Assembly: GCA_944325305.1 (NCBI GenBank)
Contig: CALUZO010000014.1
Location: 83,501-147,500 of the forward strand
DNA length: 64,000 nucleotides
From: an uncultured Rikenellaceae bacterium
GTDB lineage: Bacteria > Bacteroidota > Bacteroidia > Bacteroidales > Rikenellaceae
Reading direction: 5' to 3'
In this document: positions 46,983 to 56,849 of the stretch, in pieces
Position numbering within the stretch: position 1 is the stretch's first letter
Layout of the letters: each line of letters begins with the position of its first letter
Notes under the pieces: model-generated
What the model saw: only the letters and a program-made list of their open reading frames with translations
Told to the model about the DNA's origin: nothing
Databases searched by the model: none
Position numbers and translations under genes: made by a program

Positions 46983-49832
46983 TTATTCAACTAATCCGTC
47001 ACTGATTGCAACAAGATGTCTGTCGCCATAACCTGCGTCTATCTTGCTCACATACGGGAAAAACTTATTCTCGGCCACCCATCGAAGCGGAAATACGGCC
47101 TCCTCCCGTGAATATGGATGCCCCCATTCCCCAGCAATCTCCACGGCAGTATGCGGGGCATTGACCAAAAGATTGTCATCTTTATTTCCGTCGGACGACA
47201 GTTTTTCGCACTCGCGTTTTATGTTCACCATCGCTTCGACAAAACGATCCATCTCTCTCTTCGATTCGCTCTCGGTAGGCTCTATCATAAACGTATCGTG
47301 CACGGGGAAGGAGAGAGTCGGAGCATGGAATCCGTAATCCATAAGTCTGCGAGCTATATCGGCGGCATCGACTCCATAATCTCTCCGGTAATTCTGCAGA
47401 TCGAGTATAAATTCATGAGCGACCCTGCCTGTCTCACCCACATAGAATGTCCTAAACTCTCCTTCCAGAGCCTTTGACATATAATTTGCGTTCAATATGG
47501 CCATTTCGGAGGCATGTCTCAATCCTTTTTCTCCCAGCATCTTTATGTATCCGTACGTTATAGGCAACAGCATCGCGCTCCCGTAAGGAGCCGAAGACAC
47601 TGCGGTTATTCCATCCGCGCCACCCGTTTCCGGGACAATCGAATGCGATGGCAGGAACGGAACAAGATGTTTAGCAACACAAATCGGGCCAACACCGGGA
47701 CCTCCTCCGCCATGAGGCATCGAAAATGTTTTATGAAGGTTCAGGTGACAGATATCCGCCCCGATATATCCCGGACTCGTCAGACCGACCATGGCATTCA
47801 TATTTGCCCCATCCATATACACCTGTCCGCCGGCATCGTGTACTATATCTACAATATCATGAATTCTGCTTTCGAAGACCCCATGAGTCGACGGATAGGT
47901 AACCATCAATGCTGCAAGATCTGTTGCATATTGTTCTGTTTTGGCAGCGAGATCCCCGACGTCTATATTGCCTTGACCGTCGCAACCGACCGTAACCACC
48001 TTCATTCCGGCCATAGCTGCCGATGCCGGATTAGTACCATGAGCCGATGCGGGAATAAGCACTACATTGCGATACCCTTGCCCCTTGCTCTGATGATAAG
48101 CCCTTATAACCATCATGCCGGCATATTCTCCGGCCGCACCGGAATTTGGTTGAAGCGATGTAGCGGCGAAACCGGTTATCACGGCAAGATCCTTTTCCAG
48201 TTCCGCAATAAGTTCGAGGTAACCGGTCGCCTGAGAACGGGGGGCGAACGGATGCATATTCATGAAACCGGACAGACCAAGAGGCAGCATTACGGCGGCC
48301 GGGTTAAGTTTCATCGTACACGAACCGAGCGGTATCATGCTGTCCGCGAGGGATATATCCCTTCGTTCCAGTTTCTTGATGTAACGCATCATCTCGGTTT
48401 CGCTGCGGAAGGCATTGAATATTCCGGCAGAGAGTATAGCGGAAGTCCGACGCATATTATCCGGGATAGTTACCGTTCCGTCGGGAATGTTTTTCGGAGT
48501 TTTTTTACCTGCCGCCTCGGCAAAAACGGCGATTACCGTTGCCATATCCTCTTCGGTAGTAGTTTCGTCGAAACTCATTCTGACCCTGTTCTCGCCCGGA
48601 TAGAAAAAGTTGATTCCGGCTCCGAGCGCTATATCCTGCACTACAGCTGTTTCGGCCTCGAATTCCAGCGTATCGAAAAACGCGCCATGCGACGTACGCA
48701 CATAGCCAATCGCTTCGAGAGCCTTGCATACCTTTACCGCACACAAATGTATATGTTCCGCGATTCCCCTGATTCCTTCCGGACCGTGGTACACTGCATA
48801 GAAACCGGCCATCGAAGCCATGAGAGCGGCAGCAGTACATATATTAGAAGTCGCACGTTCACGTTTGATGTGTTGTTCACGTGTTTGCAGCGCCATTCTG
48901 AGGGCCTTGTTACCGAGTCTGTCGACCGACACTCCTATGATGCGCCCCGGCATACTGCGTTTGAAGGCATCACGCGTAGCCATATAGCCTGCATGCGGAC
49001 CGCCGTATCCCATCGGCAAACCGAATCTCTGCACGCTGCCGACAGCGATATCAGCGCCCCATTCGCCAGGAGCCTTCAACAAGGCCAGAGCCATAATGTC
49101 GGCAACCGCCGTAACCAAAGCTCCATTGTCATGAGCTCTCTCAGCAAAAGCCCCGTAATCACGCAACTCGCCGTTAGCCGCCGGATACTGCACTATAACG
49201 CCGAACTCGCGACCGCTGAACTCATACTCGGCATAATTGTCACACATTATTTCGATTCCCGCAGGTTCGCTGCGCGTGAGCAGGAGGTCGAGTGTCTGCG
49301 GAAAAATATTTTCGTCAACAAAAAGCACGTTCCTGCCTTGAGCGAGAGCCTCCCGGCTTCTCAGCGCATACATCATGAGCATAGCCTCGGCAGCGGCCGT
49401 ACCTTCGTCCAACAACGAGCAGTTCGCTATTTCCAGCCCTGTCAGCGACACTATCATGGTCTGGAAATTCAGAAGTGCCTCGAGCCTGCCCTGCGATATC
49501 TCCGCCTGATAAGGCGTATACGAAGTGTACCACGAGGGATTCTCGAACACATTGCGAGTTATGACTGCAGGTGTGGCTGTGGGATAATACCCCATCCCTA
49601 TAAAAGAGCGGAACTGTTCGTTTTTTCCCGCAAGATTCTCTATATGTGCAGCAAACTCCTGCTCTGTCATACCTTCGGCCGGCAGGTCGAGAGGTTTGCG
49701 CAACCTTATAGATTTAGGGACGACCTGAGATATGAGTTCGTCGACGCTTTCGGCGCCGACAACCTTCAGCATTTCGGCGAGATCCTTTCGGTTGATTCCG
49801 GTCTCCCTTTCGGCAAAATTATATATGGACAT
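46983..49832 (-). CDS. gcvP: glycine dehydrogenase (decarboxylating), P-protein
   Basis: The 949-residue P-protein of the glycine cleavage system; it decarboxylates glycine with PLP and passes the methylamine unit to lipoyl-GcvH. It is the single-chain type with both halves fused; the PLP lysine is K701 in LHKTFSMPHGGGGPG, and the glycine-rich PHGGGGPGVGP loop follows at once. The N-terminal half shows the family's FRSFIGMGYYPTATPAVI and YTPYQAEISQGRLEALLNFQ. gcvT and gcvH are not in the window. It has a promoter of its own. Confidence 0.96.
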   Translation of the reverse strand: MSIYNFAERETGINRKDLAEMLKVVGAESVDELISQVVPKSIRLRKPLDLPAEGMTEQEFAAHIENLAGKNEQFRSFIGMGYYPTATPAVITRNVFENPSWYTSYTPYQAEISQGRLEALLNFQTMIVSLTGLEIANCSLLDEGTAAAEAMLMMYALRSREALAQGRNVLFVDENIFPQTLDLLLTRSEPAGIEIMCDNYAEYEFSGREFGVIVQYPAANGELRDYGAFAERAHDNGALVTAVADIMALALLKAPGEWGADIAVGSVQRFGLPMGYGGPHAGYMATRDAFKRSMPGRIIGVSVDRLGNKALRMALQTREQHIKRERATSNICTAAALMASMAGFYAVYHGPEGIRGIAEHIHLCAVKVCKALEAIGYVRTSHGAFFDTLEFEAETAVVQDIALGAGINFFYPGENRVRMSFDETTTEEDMATVIAVFAEAAGKKTPKNIPDGTVTIPDNMRRTSAILSAGIFNAFRSETEMMRYIKKLERRDISLADSMIPLGSCTMKLNPAAVMLPLGLSGFMNMHPFAPRSQATGYLELIAELEKDLAVITGFAATSLQPNSGAAGEYAGMMVIRAYHQSKGQGYRNVVLIPASAHGTNPASAAMAGMKVVTVGCDGQGNIDVGDLAAKTEQYATDLAALMVTYPSTHGVFESRIHDIVDIVHDAGGQVYMDGANMNAMVGLTSPGYIGADICHLNLHKTFSMPHGGGGPGVGPICVAKHLVPFLPSHSIVPETGGADGITAVSSAPYGSAMLLPITYGYIKMLGEKGLRHASEMAILNANYMSKALEGEFRTFYVGETGRVAHEFILDLQNYRRDYGVDAADIARRLMDYGFHAPTLSFPVHDTFMIEPTESESKREMDRFVEAMVNIKRECEKLSSDGNKDDNLLVNAPHTAVEIAGEWGHPYSREEAVFPLRWVAENKFFPYVSKIDAGYGDRHLVAISDGLVE

Positions 49833-49861
49833 TACATCAGATTTTATTAGGGATGGAAAGA

Positions 49862-49891
49862 CAAAATTACCTTTTTTTACGCCGATGCCAA
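49862..49891 (-). promoter_or_regulatory. promoter of gcvP
   Basis: Minus strand: TTGG (49891-49888), 18 bases, TAATTTTG (49869-49862), the same TTGG-N18 layout as the ROK promoter. The ATG lies 29 bases downstream. No glycine riboswitch fits in this short leader. Confidence 0.6.
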
Positions 49892-49978
49892 TCAGAACGA
49901 CAACAAGTTATCAATATACGGCAACCTTTTATCAACAATCCGACAGCACTCTACGCACATCCGCCCACAGTAGCCGCC

Positions 49979-51637
49979 TTAAACGAGCCCGAGAAGCTGC
50001 TTCGCTTGCGCCACTGCGGCATCTGTAGTCACCGTACCGCTTATCATCTTTGCTATTTCAGCGACTCTTTCTGCTTCGCTCAATCGTTTTATCGATGTGA
50101 ATGTTGTTCCGCCAACAGTCTCTTTATAAACAAAAAAATGCACACTGCCTTTGGAAGCCACCTGCGGCAGGTGTGTTATATTCACCACCTGCATTGTACG
50201 TGCCAGTTCCTCAATGATATTTCCCATTGCATCGGCGATCCTACCCGAAACCCCCGTATCTATCTCATCGAAAATTATAGTCGGCAGTTCCGATGTTTGA
50301 GCCACCAACGACTTCAGCGCCAACATGACTCGGGACACTTCACCTCCGGAGGCTGTTTTTTCGACAGGAGCCGGCGCCATCCCCTTATTGGATGAGAACA
50401 GAAAGCGTATATCATCGGCACCCGTTTTGCTCAGGTTGTCGGCGGGTTTGATATCGACAATAAAGCTGGTTGTCGGCATCCCCAACTCGGCAAGTACCTT
50501 TTCCACATGAGCAGAAACTCTTTTCCCTGCCTCTTTACGGTCTAAGGTGATTCTGCCTGCCAGCGAATTTGCCCTCTCCGCACATCGACCGACACGGCGT
50601 TCCGCCTCGGCGATATCCTCCTCGCTTCCCGTTATGGCTGCCAGACGCGCTGCATAATTCTTATACAGCGATATAAGTGCCTCGACACTGTCGACCTTAT
50701 GTTTATGCTGAAGAGAATATATCATATCCAAACGAGCCGAGATCCGTTCAAGTTCTCCCGGATCCGATTCTATGCGTTCGGCCTCTGACGACACTTCGGC
50801 CTCTATATCCTTCAATTCCACGAGAGAGGTCCGTACACGTTCGAGCAGCTCCACGACACGAGGATAATATCCGGAGGCGGCACTCAACTCCCTTTCCACA
50901 ACCTTCAGGCGCGGCAATATTCCGGTTTCATCCTCCGTAAGCATAGACACCGCCCCCTCGAGCGCAATCCGTATCTCCTGTGCATGGGCGAGTTCCGCCT
51001 GTCGTGTTTCCAATTCGGACTGTTCGCCCTCGGCGAGTCTGGCCTCCTCCAGTTGTCCGACCTGAAAGCGAAGCCACTCTTCATCCTGACTGTTGCGCTT
51101 CGAATCCTCCCGCAACCGCAAAAGGTCCCGTTCCGCCATGCGAAGATCTTCATAAGCCTTGTTGTAATCGGACAAAAGTTCCTTATGCCCCGCTACACCG
51201 TCCACAATATCCGTACGAAACCCTTCCTCCGACAACAACAGGTTCTGATGCTGAGAATGTATATCTATAAGATGCGTACCGAACTCTTTAAGCATAGTAA
51301 CCTGAACCGGAAGGTCGTTTATATAACATCTGGACTTGCCGGCCGGAGAGATTACACGGCGTACGACCGTGTTCGGGTCATAATCGAGATCGTGATCGGA
51401 GAAGAAATCCTCGAGATCATAGCGTTCTATCTCGAATTCGCCTTCTATCACACAATTACGTCCAGAGTCTTTTATGGTATTGCTGTCGGCCCGTGCTCCG
51501 AGCAACAACCCGAGCGCACCGAGCAGAATGGTCTTCCCGGCACCTGTTTCGCCCGTTATAATATTCAGTCCATCGCCCAATTCCATTTCGAGCCGGTCTA
51601 TGAGCGCATAATTCTCGACATAAAGTTTCCTGAGCAT
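49979..51637 (-). CDS. recN: DNA repair protein RecN
   Basis: A 552-residue SMC-like ATPase of double-strand break repair. Walker A is GETGAGKT at 29-36; the ABC signature is SGGEVSRVMLALK and Walker B IIFDEIDTGVSG in the last quarter; the middle is coiled coil (about 150-350) rich in Glu and Arg. Length is typical of the family (about 550). In many Bacteroidota a DUF4835 gene lies between coaBC and recN; here that gap is only 171 bases. Confidence 0.95.
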   Translation of the reverse strand: MLRKLYVENYALIDRLEMELGDGLNIITGETGAGKTILLGALGLLLGARADSNTIKDSGRNCVIEGEFEIERYDLEDFFSDHDLDYDPNTVVRRVISPAGKSRCYINDLPVQVTMLKEFGTHLIDIHSQHQNLLLSEEGFRTDIVDGVAGHKELLSDYNKAYEDLRMAERDLLRLREDSKRNSQDEEWLRFQVGQLEEARLAEGEQSELETRQAELAHAQEIRIALEGAVSMLTEDETGILPRLKVVERELSAASGYYPRVVELLERVRTSLVELKDIEAEVSSEAERIESDPGELERISARLDMIYSLQHKHKVDSVEALISLYKNYAARLAAITGSEEDIAEAERRVGRCAERANSLAGRITLDRKEAGKRVSAHVEKVLAELGMPTTSFIVDIKPADNLSKTGADDIRFLFSSNKGMAPAPVEKTASGGEVSRVMLALKSLVAQTSELPTIIFDEIDTGVSGRIADAMGNIIEELARTMQVVNITHLPQVASKGSVHFFVYKETVGGTTFTSIKRLSEAERVAEIAKMISGTVTTDAAVAQAKQLLGLV

Positions 51638-51709
51638 TGGCTATATTATGATTGCCGGGCGCATTGGATTGGCTCAAACCAACCTTGACGCAACCCATGT
51701 TATTATGAT

Positions 51710-51717
51710 CAAACGTA
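51710..51717 (-). promoter_or_regulatory. possible -7 promoter element of recN
   Basis: Minus strand TACGTTTG, matching TAnnTTTG, 72 bases before the recN ATG, in the gap after coaBC. No well-spaced -33 element is seen, so recN may equally be read from bamD onward. Confidence 0.3.
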
Positions 51718-51808
51718 AGGACAGTGTATTCGGACACGATCTGCATCGAGCATGATTCGTGAACAACAAAGATATGAAAAGACCGAAGAATCGGGAACCG
51801 GGATACCG

Positions 51809-53002
51809 TTATTTTTTGAAGAAGTTTTCCACCAGCGAAACGATATGCGAGGCTGCCTGCGCTTTCGACTCGAGCGGATATGCGATTGCAGTGCCATCGC
51901 GTCCTATGACTGTTATTTTGTTAGTGTCGACACCGAATCCGGCGCCTTCGTCCCGGAGCGAATTGAGAACTACGTAGTCGAGATTCTTCCTCTCGAGTTT
52001 TCCTTTGGCATTTGTTTCCTCGTTATCGGTCTCGAGAGCGAAACCTATCAGCAGCTTTTCTCCCTTGACACGGCCCAACTCTGCCGCAATGTCCTTTGTA
52101 GGTTTGAGCTGCAAGACAATATCGTCTTTACGTTTGATCTTGGAATTCTCGGGGTTGGCAGGCGTATAATCGGCCACGGCAGCACACATAACAGCCCCGT
52201 CGACATCGGCAAAGGCCGCCATGGAAGCCTCGAACATCTCTTTGGCCGAAACGACATCTACACGACGAACGCCTGTCGGAACAGGAAGGGATACGGGGCC
52301 GCTTACGAGGATCACTTCAGCGCCACGCGAAGCAAGTTCCGTTGCAATGGCATATCCCATCTTGCCTGTCGAGTGGTTAGATATGTATCTTACGGGATCA
52401 ATAGCCTCTACTGTGGGGCCTGCTGTGACAAGAAACCTTTTACCTTGCAGGGTCATTTCTTTCTCAAAAAAACTCGAGAGGCAGGCTGCTATTTCATCGG
52501 CTTCCGCCATACGTCCCTTGCCGCTCAGTCCACTTGCCAGCTCTCCTTCTTCGGGTTCGATAATATGCACCCCATGCGAACGCAGCATCGCAATATTCTG
52601 GCATGTAGTAACGTGTGCATACATGTCGAGATCCATAGCGGGTGCCACAAAAACCGGACACCGGGCCGACAGATAGGTCGTAAGCAGCAGGTTATCGGCT
52701 ATGCCGTGAGCCATTTTGGCCAATGTATTGGCAGTGGCCGGAGCTATGACATAAGCGTCGGCCCACTCGCCGAGACTCACATGCGAATTCCACTCCCCGT
52801 TCTCCGGATTGAAGAAATCTACCAGTATCGGGTTTTTGGCAAGTGTAGCAAGCGTGAGAGGAGTGATGAATTCTTTGGCCAGAGGTGTCATGACGATCTT
52901 GACTTCTGCACCTCCTTTGACAAGCGCACGAACGAGCATAGCAGCCTTATAAGCTGCTATACTGCCTGTTACGCCTACCAATATGTGTTTATCGCGAAGC
53001 AT
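51809..53002 (-). CDS. coaBC: phosphopantothenoylcysteine decarboxylase/phosphopantothenate-cysteine ligase
   Basis: A 397-residue bifunctional enzyme of coenzyme A synthesis. The flavodoxin-like CoaC part (about 1-180) has VTGSIAAYKA, the catalytic H74 in NSHVSLGEWAD, and PAMDLDM (usually PAMN). The CoaB ligase part (about 185-397) shows TAGPTVEAIDPVRYISNHSTGKMGYAIA and the dimer and CTP segment AVADYTPANP. The CoaC active-site loop reads ELASGLSGKGRM, with serine where I would look for the catalytic cysteine. Preceded by the omega gene (14 bases) and followed by recN. Confidence 0.93.
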   Translation of the reverse strand: MLRDKHILVGVTGSIAAYKAAMLVRALVKGGAEVKIVMTPLAKEFITPLTLATLAKNPILVDFFNPENGEWNSHVSLGEWADAYVIAPATANTLAKMAHGIADNLLLTTYLSARCPVFVAPAMDLDMYAHVTTCQNIAMLRSHGVHIIEPEEGELASGLSGKGRMAEADEIAACLSSFFEKEMTLQGKRFLVTAGPTVEAIDPVRYISNHSTGKMGYAIATELASRGAEVILVSGPVSLPVPTGVRRVDVVSAKEMFEASMAAFADVDGAVMCAAVADYTPANPENSKIKRKDDIVLQLKPTKDIAAELGRVKGEKLLIGFALETDNEETNAKGKLERKNLDYVVLNSLRDEGAGFGVDTNKITVIGRDGTAIAYPLESKAQAASHIVSLVENFFKK

Positions 53003-53016
53003 CGCGCGAAGTTGGC

Positions 53017-53349
53017 TTAGTTGGCCTGTTCCGTTTGGTTGTTTTCACGGAAGTAAACCTTGCCGTCGAGAAACTCTTCAGTTGCTATGAGCGACGGCTT
53101 CGGCAGCCTTTCGTAATAGCGCGATATCTCTATCTGTTCGCGATTTTCGAAAGTCTCTTCGAGTGAATCGTTGGCACTTGAGAAATCGGCGAGTTTACGG
53201 TTGAGTTCCTGTTTCATCTCGGTGGCAATCTGATTGGCACGTTTAGCTATAATAACCACCGATTCGTAAACATTACCGGTCGAAGCATCGATATCGGTCA
53301 ATTTACGTGTCACTGTATTGTTCGGGACACCGTTTTTCTTAAATTCCAT
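53017..53349 (-). CDS. RNA polymerase omega-like subunit (Bacteroidota type)
   Basis: A 110-residue protein of the RpoZ/Rpb6-like family as found in Bacteroidota. The helical core TVTRKLTDIDASTGNVYESVVIIAKRANQI aligns with the omega fold, including the conserved AKRANQI helix that clasps the beta' subunit; the tail REQIEISRYYERLPKPSLIATEEFLDGKVYF is typical of the phylum. I start at the ATG at 53349, since upstream codons are Arg/Lys-rich and belong to bamD's other frame. It overlaps the 3' end of bamD by 11 bases, so they are coupled. Confidence 0.85.
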   Translation of the reverse strand: MEFKKNGVPNNTVTRKLTDIDASTGNVYESVVIIAKRANQIATEMKQELNRKLADFSSANDSLEETFENREQIEISRYYERLPKPSLIATEEFLDGKVYFRENNQTEQAN

Positions 53350-54205
53350 CTTCTGTATTGCTTGTACTTGTTTCCGTTTCGTTGTTTTCTTCAGTTGTTT
53401 CGGAGAACTGCGCAAGATATTTCCGCGCATTCTCATACATTTTCTGCACCTCTTTCGAGTAGCGGCTTTCCGGAAATTCTCCCGTAAAATTGTAGTACGC
53501 CTCCTGCACATCCATGAAACGTTCACGCTGAAGATTCTCGAACGAGTTAGAAGCCAGCAGGTAATTCGACTTGACGATCAGATAGAGTATCTCTTCCCTG
53601 TGAGGAGTCTCCGGATATTGATCGAGTGCATTGCGCAATGCAACGGTCGCCGCTTTATATTCGCCTATATTATAATAGACCTTGGCATTGATGAATGCCT
53701 TTTCTTTGAGCTTATCCTGCAGACCATCCATTTGATCGAGCATTGCCTCACGGTGCCTTGAGTTCGGATAACGCTGCAAATACTCATCTATCGCTACGAT
53801 CGCACTGAGGGTGTGTGTCTGGTCTCTGTTGGCCGGTGGCGAACTTCTGAAAAGCCCGTCAGCATAGAGGTATTCCGCATCTTCGAGCAGACCGCTGCGT
53901 CCGAAAGTTTTGCGGAACTCATCGAACATTGCGCCGCTCATCTCGAAATTACGCATCCTGTAATAGGCCAGACCTATAAAATACAATATGGAATCTTCCT
54001 GCGGCATTCCCATGAACATCGGCCTTATATCCTCAAAAATATCGGCGGCCCTCTGGTGCTTTCCCGCATTCAGGTACATTTTCCCAGCGTCGTATTTCTG
54101 CCGTGGAGTACCTGTTTTCCACAGCTGAGCATACTCGCTGCACCCGGCAAAAAGCAGCGCCAGAGCGAAAACAGGAAAGATTCTGAGCAAAATTTTCTTC
54201 ATCAT
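53339..54205 (-). CDS. bamD: outer-membrane assembly lipoprotein BamD
   Basis: A 288-residue lipoprotein of the BAM complex that inserts beta-barrel proteins. The lipobox LFAGC puts the lipidated cysteine at C22; five TPR units follow, with YDAGKMYLNAGKHQRAADIFEDI, YFIGLAYYRMRNFEMSGAMFDEF, and YNIGEYKAATVALRNAL clear. The C-terminus is Glu/Thr/Asn-rich. The methionine pair at the start makes 54205 or 54202 possible; the frame farther upstream is spurious. First gene of the bamD-omega-coaBC unit. Confidence 0.93.
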   Translation of the reverse strand: MMKKILLRIFPVFALALLFAGCSEYAQLWKTGTPRQKYDAGKMYLNAGKHQRAADIFEDIRPMFMGMPQEDSILYFIGLAYYRMRNFEMSGAMFDEFRKTFGRSGLLEDAEYLYADGLFRSSPPANRDQTHTLSAIVAIDEYLQRYPNSRHREAMLDQMDGLQDKLKEKAFINAKVYYNIGEYKAATVALRNALDQYPETPHREEILYLIVKSNYLLASNSFENLQRERFMDVQEAYYNFTGEFPESRYSKEVQKMYENARKYLAQFSETTEENNETETSTSNTEDGI

Positions 54206-54359
54206 ACGATAATATACAGGTTGGCGCAGGGCATAACCCGGCGCGAAGTTACACATTTTTAACGACCGAAAAAAATATATATTGCGCCAATTTACTCAAC
54301 CATTTTCATTTTTAACCTTACGGAGACGGCAAACAACCAACACGCATCGTTTTTTTAGT

Positions 54360-54367
54360 TAAATTTG
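54360..54367 (+). promoter_or_regulatory. -7 promoter element of the DUF4886 gene
   Basis: TAAATTTG, a full TAnnTTTG match, 31 bases before the ATG at 54399. No clear -33 element at the right distance. Confidence 0.45.
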
Positions 54368-54398
54368 CATCGATCGAGACACAAATATATTGGAAGCC

Positions 54399-55289
54399 AT
54401 GACCAACCTTCGCATACTCAAGATTCTGCTGACAATATGCATCCTACTGCCGTTCAAGGCGATATCGGCCCAGGATACCGTTCGCATACTCGCCCTCGGC
54501 AACAGCTTCGCGGGCAATGCACTGGAATCATATCTGAGCGATCTGACTCAGAGCGCCGGCATCCCGACCATAATCGCCAATGCATACATCGGCGGATGCA
54601 CCCTCGAACGCCACTGGAAAAATGCCGAAGACGGCTCCGCTCCATACGAATACCGCAAAATCATGCCGGACGGTAAAAAAAGCGTGGAAAAAAACAAAAC
54701 CATACTTTACTGCATAGAAGACGAACCGTGGGATTATATCTCATTCTTACAGGCCAGCGGATTCTCCGGACTACCCGAAAGCTACTTTCCATACCTCTCA
54801 AATCTGATCGAATACGTAAAGATCAAAGCCACCAATCCGAAAGTCGAACTTATATTCCTCCAGACATGGGCTTACGACACTGACTCGCAACACCCGCATT
54901 TCCCGAATTACGGCAACAGCCAGAGCGCCATGTACCGGGCTATCGTGAATAGTGTCAAATCCGCCACGGAAAAGAGCGGTATCAAAACCGTGGTTCCGGC
55001 AGGTACGGCCATCCAGAATGTCCGCGCCAACTTTCCGGGCATAGAAATATGCCGCGACGGATACCATCTGAACGATCGTGTAGGCGAATTCACCGCGTCA
55101 TGCGTATGGTTCGAGACGTTGTTCGGCAAGGTCCGCAAAAACAGATTCGTACCCGACAATGTCGGCCCTTATCAGGCCAAAATCGCAAAAAAAGCAGCTT
55201 ATTATGCAGTCCGGAATCCGAACGAAACGACCATTTTCGTAAAACCTAAGTGCACCGTCGGCAACGGGACGCTCCGAGAGTTGCAATAA
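54399..55289 (+). CDS. DUF4886 family secreted SGNH hydrolase
   Basis: A 296-residue exported protein. Residues 1-24 are a signal peptide (PFKAISA/Q). The SGNH fold shows block I as GNSFAGN, with the nucleophile serine S36, and block V as DGYHLND near the end, with the Asp and His of the triad. The middle matches the DUF4886 pattern WDYISFLQASGFSG. Members probably remove acyl or acetyl groups from carbohydrates, but the substrate is unknown. A TTG nine bases upstream is in frame; I prefer the ATG. It stands alone, divergent from bamD. Confidence 0.8.
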   Translation: MTNLRILKILLTICILLPFKAISAQDTVRILALGNSFAGNALESYLSDLTQSAGIPTIIANAYIGGCTLERHWKNAEDGSAPYEYRKIMPDGKKSVEKNKTILYCIEDEPWDYISFLQASGFSGLPESYFPYLSNLIEYVKIKATNPKVELIFLQTWAYDTDSQHPHFPNYGNSQSAMYRAIVNSVKSATEKSGIKTVVPAGTAIQNVRANFPGIEICRDGYHLNDRVGEFTASCVWFETLFGKVRKNRFVPDNVGPYQAKIAKKAAYYAVRNPNETTIFVKPKCTVGNGTLRELQ

Positions 55290-55464
55290 CCATCCGACAG
55301 CCCTCCCCACCTACGGACAATAGCACATACCCTGCAAAGGCACACAGCCCCCTCAAAAAAACAAGGCAACGAGCCGTAACATGCATGCCGGCCATACTGC
55401 AGAAGAGGTATAAATACCACCAAAAAATCGCAATATGCAAGCCGCTCGTTTCAAAATAAATATG

Positions 55465-55472
55465 TAAATTTG
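55465..55472 (+). promoter_or_regulatory. -7 promoter element of the alpha-oxoamine synthase gene
   Basis: TAAATTTG, a full match to TAnnTTTG, 63 bases before the GTG start at 55536. The rest of the 246-base gap after the DUF4886 gene shows nothing I can name. Confidence 0.45.
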
Positions 55473-55535
55473 CGAAGTTTTTACGGTTAATAGTTCATAC
55501 TGTCGTAAACCCAAACCCTAAAATATTCTATCGCA

Positions 55536-56783
55536 GTGGATATATTTGAAAGATTGCAGAAAGATTCCGGCGGTCCTATCGGGATGTACCAGAAGTTAAG
55601 CCATGGATATTTTTCATTCCCGAAACTCGAAGGAGAGATCGGTCCCCGTATGAAATTCCGCGGCAAAGAGGTTCTCAACTGGAGCCTCAACAACTACCTC
55701 GGACTGGCAAACAATCCGGAGGTGCGGAAAGCAGATGCCGAAGGCGCCGCAAAATTCGGCATGGCTGCTCCTATGGGAGCACGCATGATGAGCGGCCAGA
55801 CCAAATATCACGAACAACTCGAACGCGAACTCGCTGCCTTCGTAGGCAAGGAAGACGCTTTCCTGCTCAACTACGGTTATCAGGGGATGATCTCGATCAT
55901 CGACTGCCTGCTTTCGCGCAAAGATGTCGTGGTTTACGACGCCGAAGCACACGCCTGCATCATAGACGGCATCCGCATGCATAAGGGCGAAAGCATGAAA
56001 TTCCACCATAACAACATGGAACACCTGCGCAACCGCCTCGAACGCGCAACCAAATTGGCGGCAGAATCAGGCGGCGGCATACTCGTCATAACAGAAGGCG
56101 TCTTCGGCATGAAAGGCGACCTGGGGAAACTTGACGAAATAGTAGCCCTCAAGAAAGAATATCAATTCCGTCTGCTGGTGGACGACGCCCACGGATTCGG
56201 AACAATGGGTCCGGAAGGCAAAGGTACAGCAGCACACTTCGGCGTTACGGACGGAGTAGATGTTCTGTTCAACACATTCGCCAAATCCATGTGCGGCATA
56301 GGCGCTTTCGTCTCTTCTCATAAATGGCTCGTAGACTATCTGCGCTACAATATGCGTTCGCAAACCTACGCCAAATCTCTTCCAATGCCGATGGTAATGG
56401 GAGCATTCAAACGTCTCGAACTCATCAAGACTCAACCGGAACACCTCAAAAAACTTTGGGTGATCACCAATGCTCTCCAAAAAGGACTCCGCGAGAGTGG
56501 TTTTGACATAGGCGTAACACAATCCCCTGTCACCCCTGTGTACCTCAAAGGCGACATACCCGAAGCCACAAACCTCGTTGTTGATCTTCGCGAAAACTAC
56601 AATTTATTCTGCTCGATAGTCGTTTATCCCGTGGTACCGCTTGGGGAGATGATTCTACGAATTATCCCGACCGCAGCTCACACCCTGGAGGATGTCGAGT
56701 ACACGCTAAAATGTTTCAACGCCATTCGCGGGAAACTACTAGCAGGCGAATACAAGAAAGAGATGCCGAATATGGCGGACTAA
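55536..56783 (+). CDS. alpha-oxoamine synthase family PLP enzyme (KBL/BioF/SPT-like)
   Basis: A 415-residue fold-type I PLP enzyme that joins an amino acid with an acyl-CoA. The PLP lysine is K250 in NTFAKSMCGIG, the cofactor aspartate lies in LLVDDAHGFG (216-222), and the stacking histidine is H139 in EAHAC. The family includes 2-amino-3-ketobutyrate CoA ligase, BioF and serine palmitoyltransferase; Bacteroidales often have more than one member, and this one's N-terminus differs from the usual sphingolipid synthase as I recall it. The start is GTG: no in-frame ATG lies close upstream, and MDIFERLQKD matches relatives. A strong terminator follows. Confidence 0.8.
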   Translation: MDIFERLQKDSGGPIGMYQKLSHGYFSFPKLEGEIGPRMKFRGKEVLNWSLNNYLGLANNPEVRKADAEGAAKFGMAAPMGARMMSGQTKYHEQLERELAAFVGKEDAFLLNYGYQGMISIIDCLLSRKDVVVYDAEAHACIIDGIRMHKGESMKFHHNNMEHLRNRLERATKLAAESGGGILVITEGVFGMKGDLGKLDEIVALKKEYQFRLLVDDAHGFGTMGPEGKGTAAHFGVTDGVDVLFNTFAKSMCGIGAFVSSHKWLVDYLRYNMRSQTYAKSLPMPMVMGAFKRLELIKTQPEHLKKLWVITNALQKGLRESGFDIGVTQSPVTPVYLKGDIPEATNLVVDLRENYNLFCSIVVYPVVPLGEMILRIIPTAAHTLEDVEYTLKCFNAIRGKLLAGEYKKEMPNMAD

Positions 56784-56849
56784 AAAGAGACCCAACGGTT
56801 CTCCGGTCCGCTAAGCCGGGGAAAAGATTGATACTTGTTGAAAAAGACG

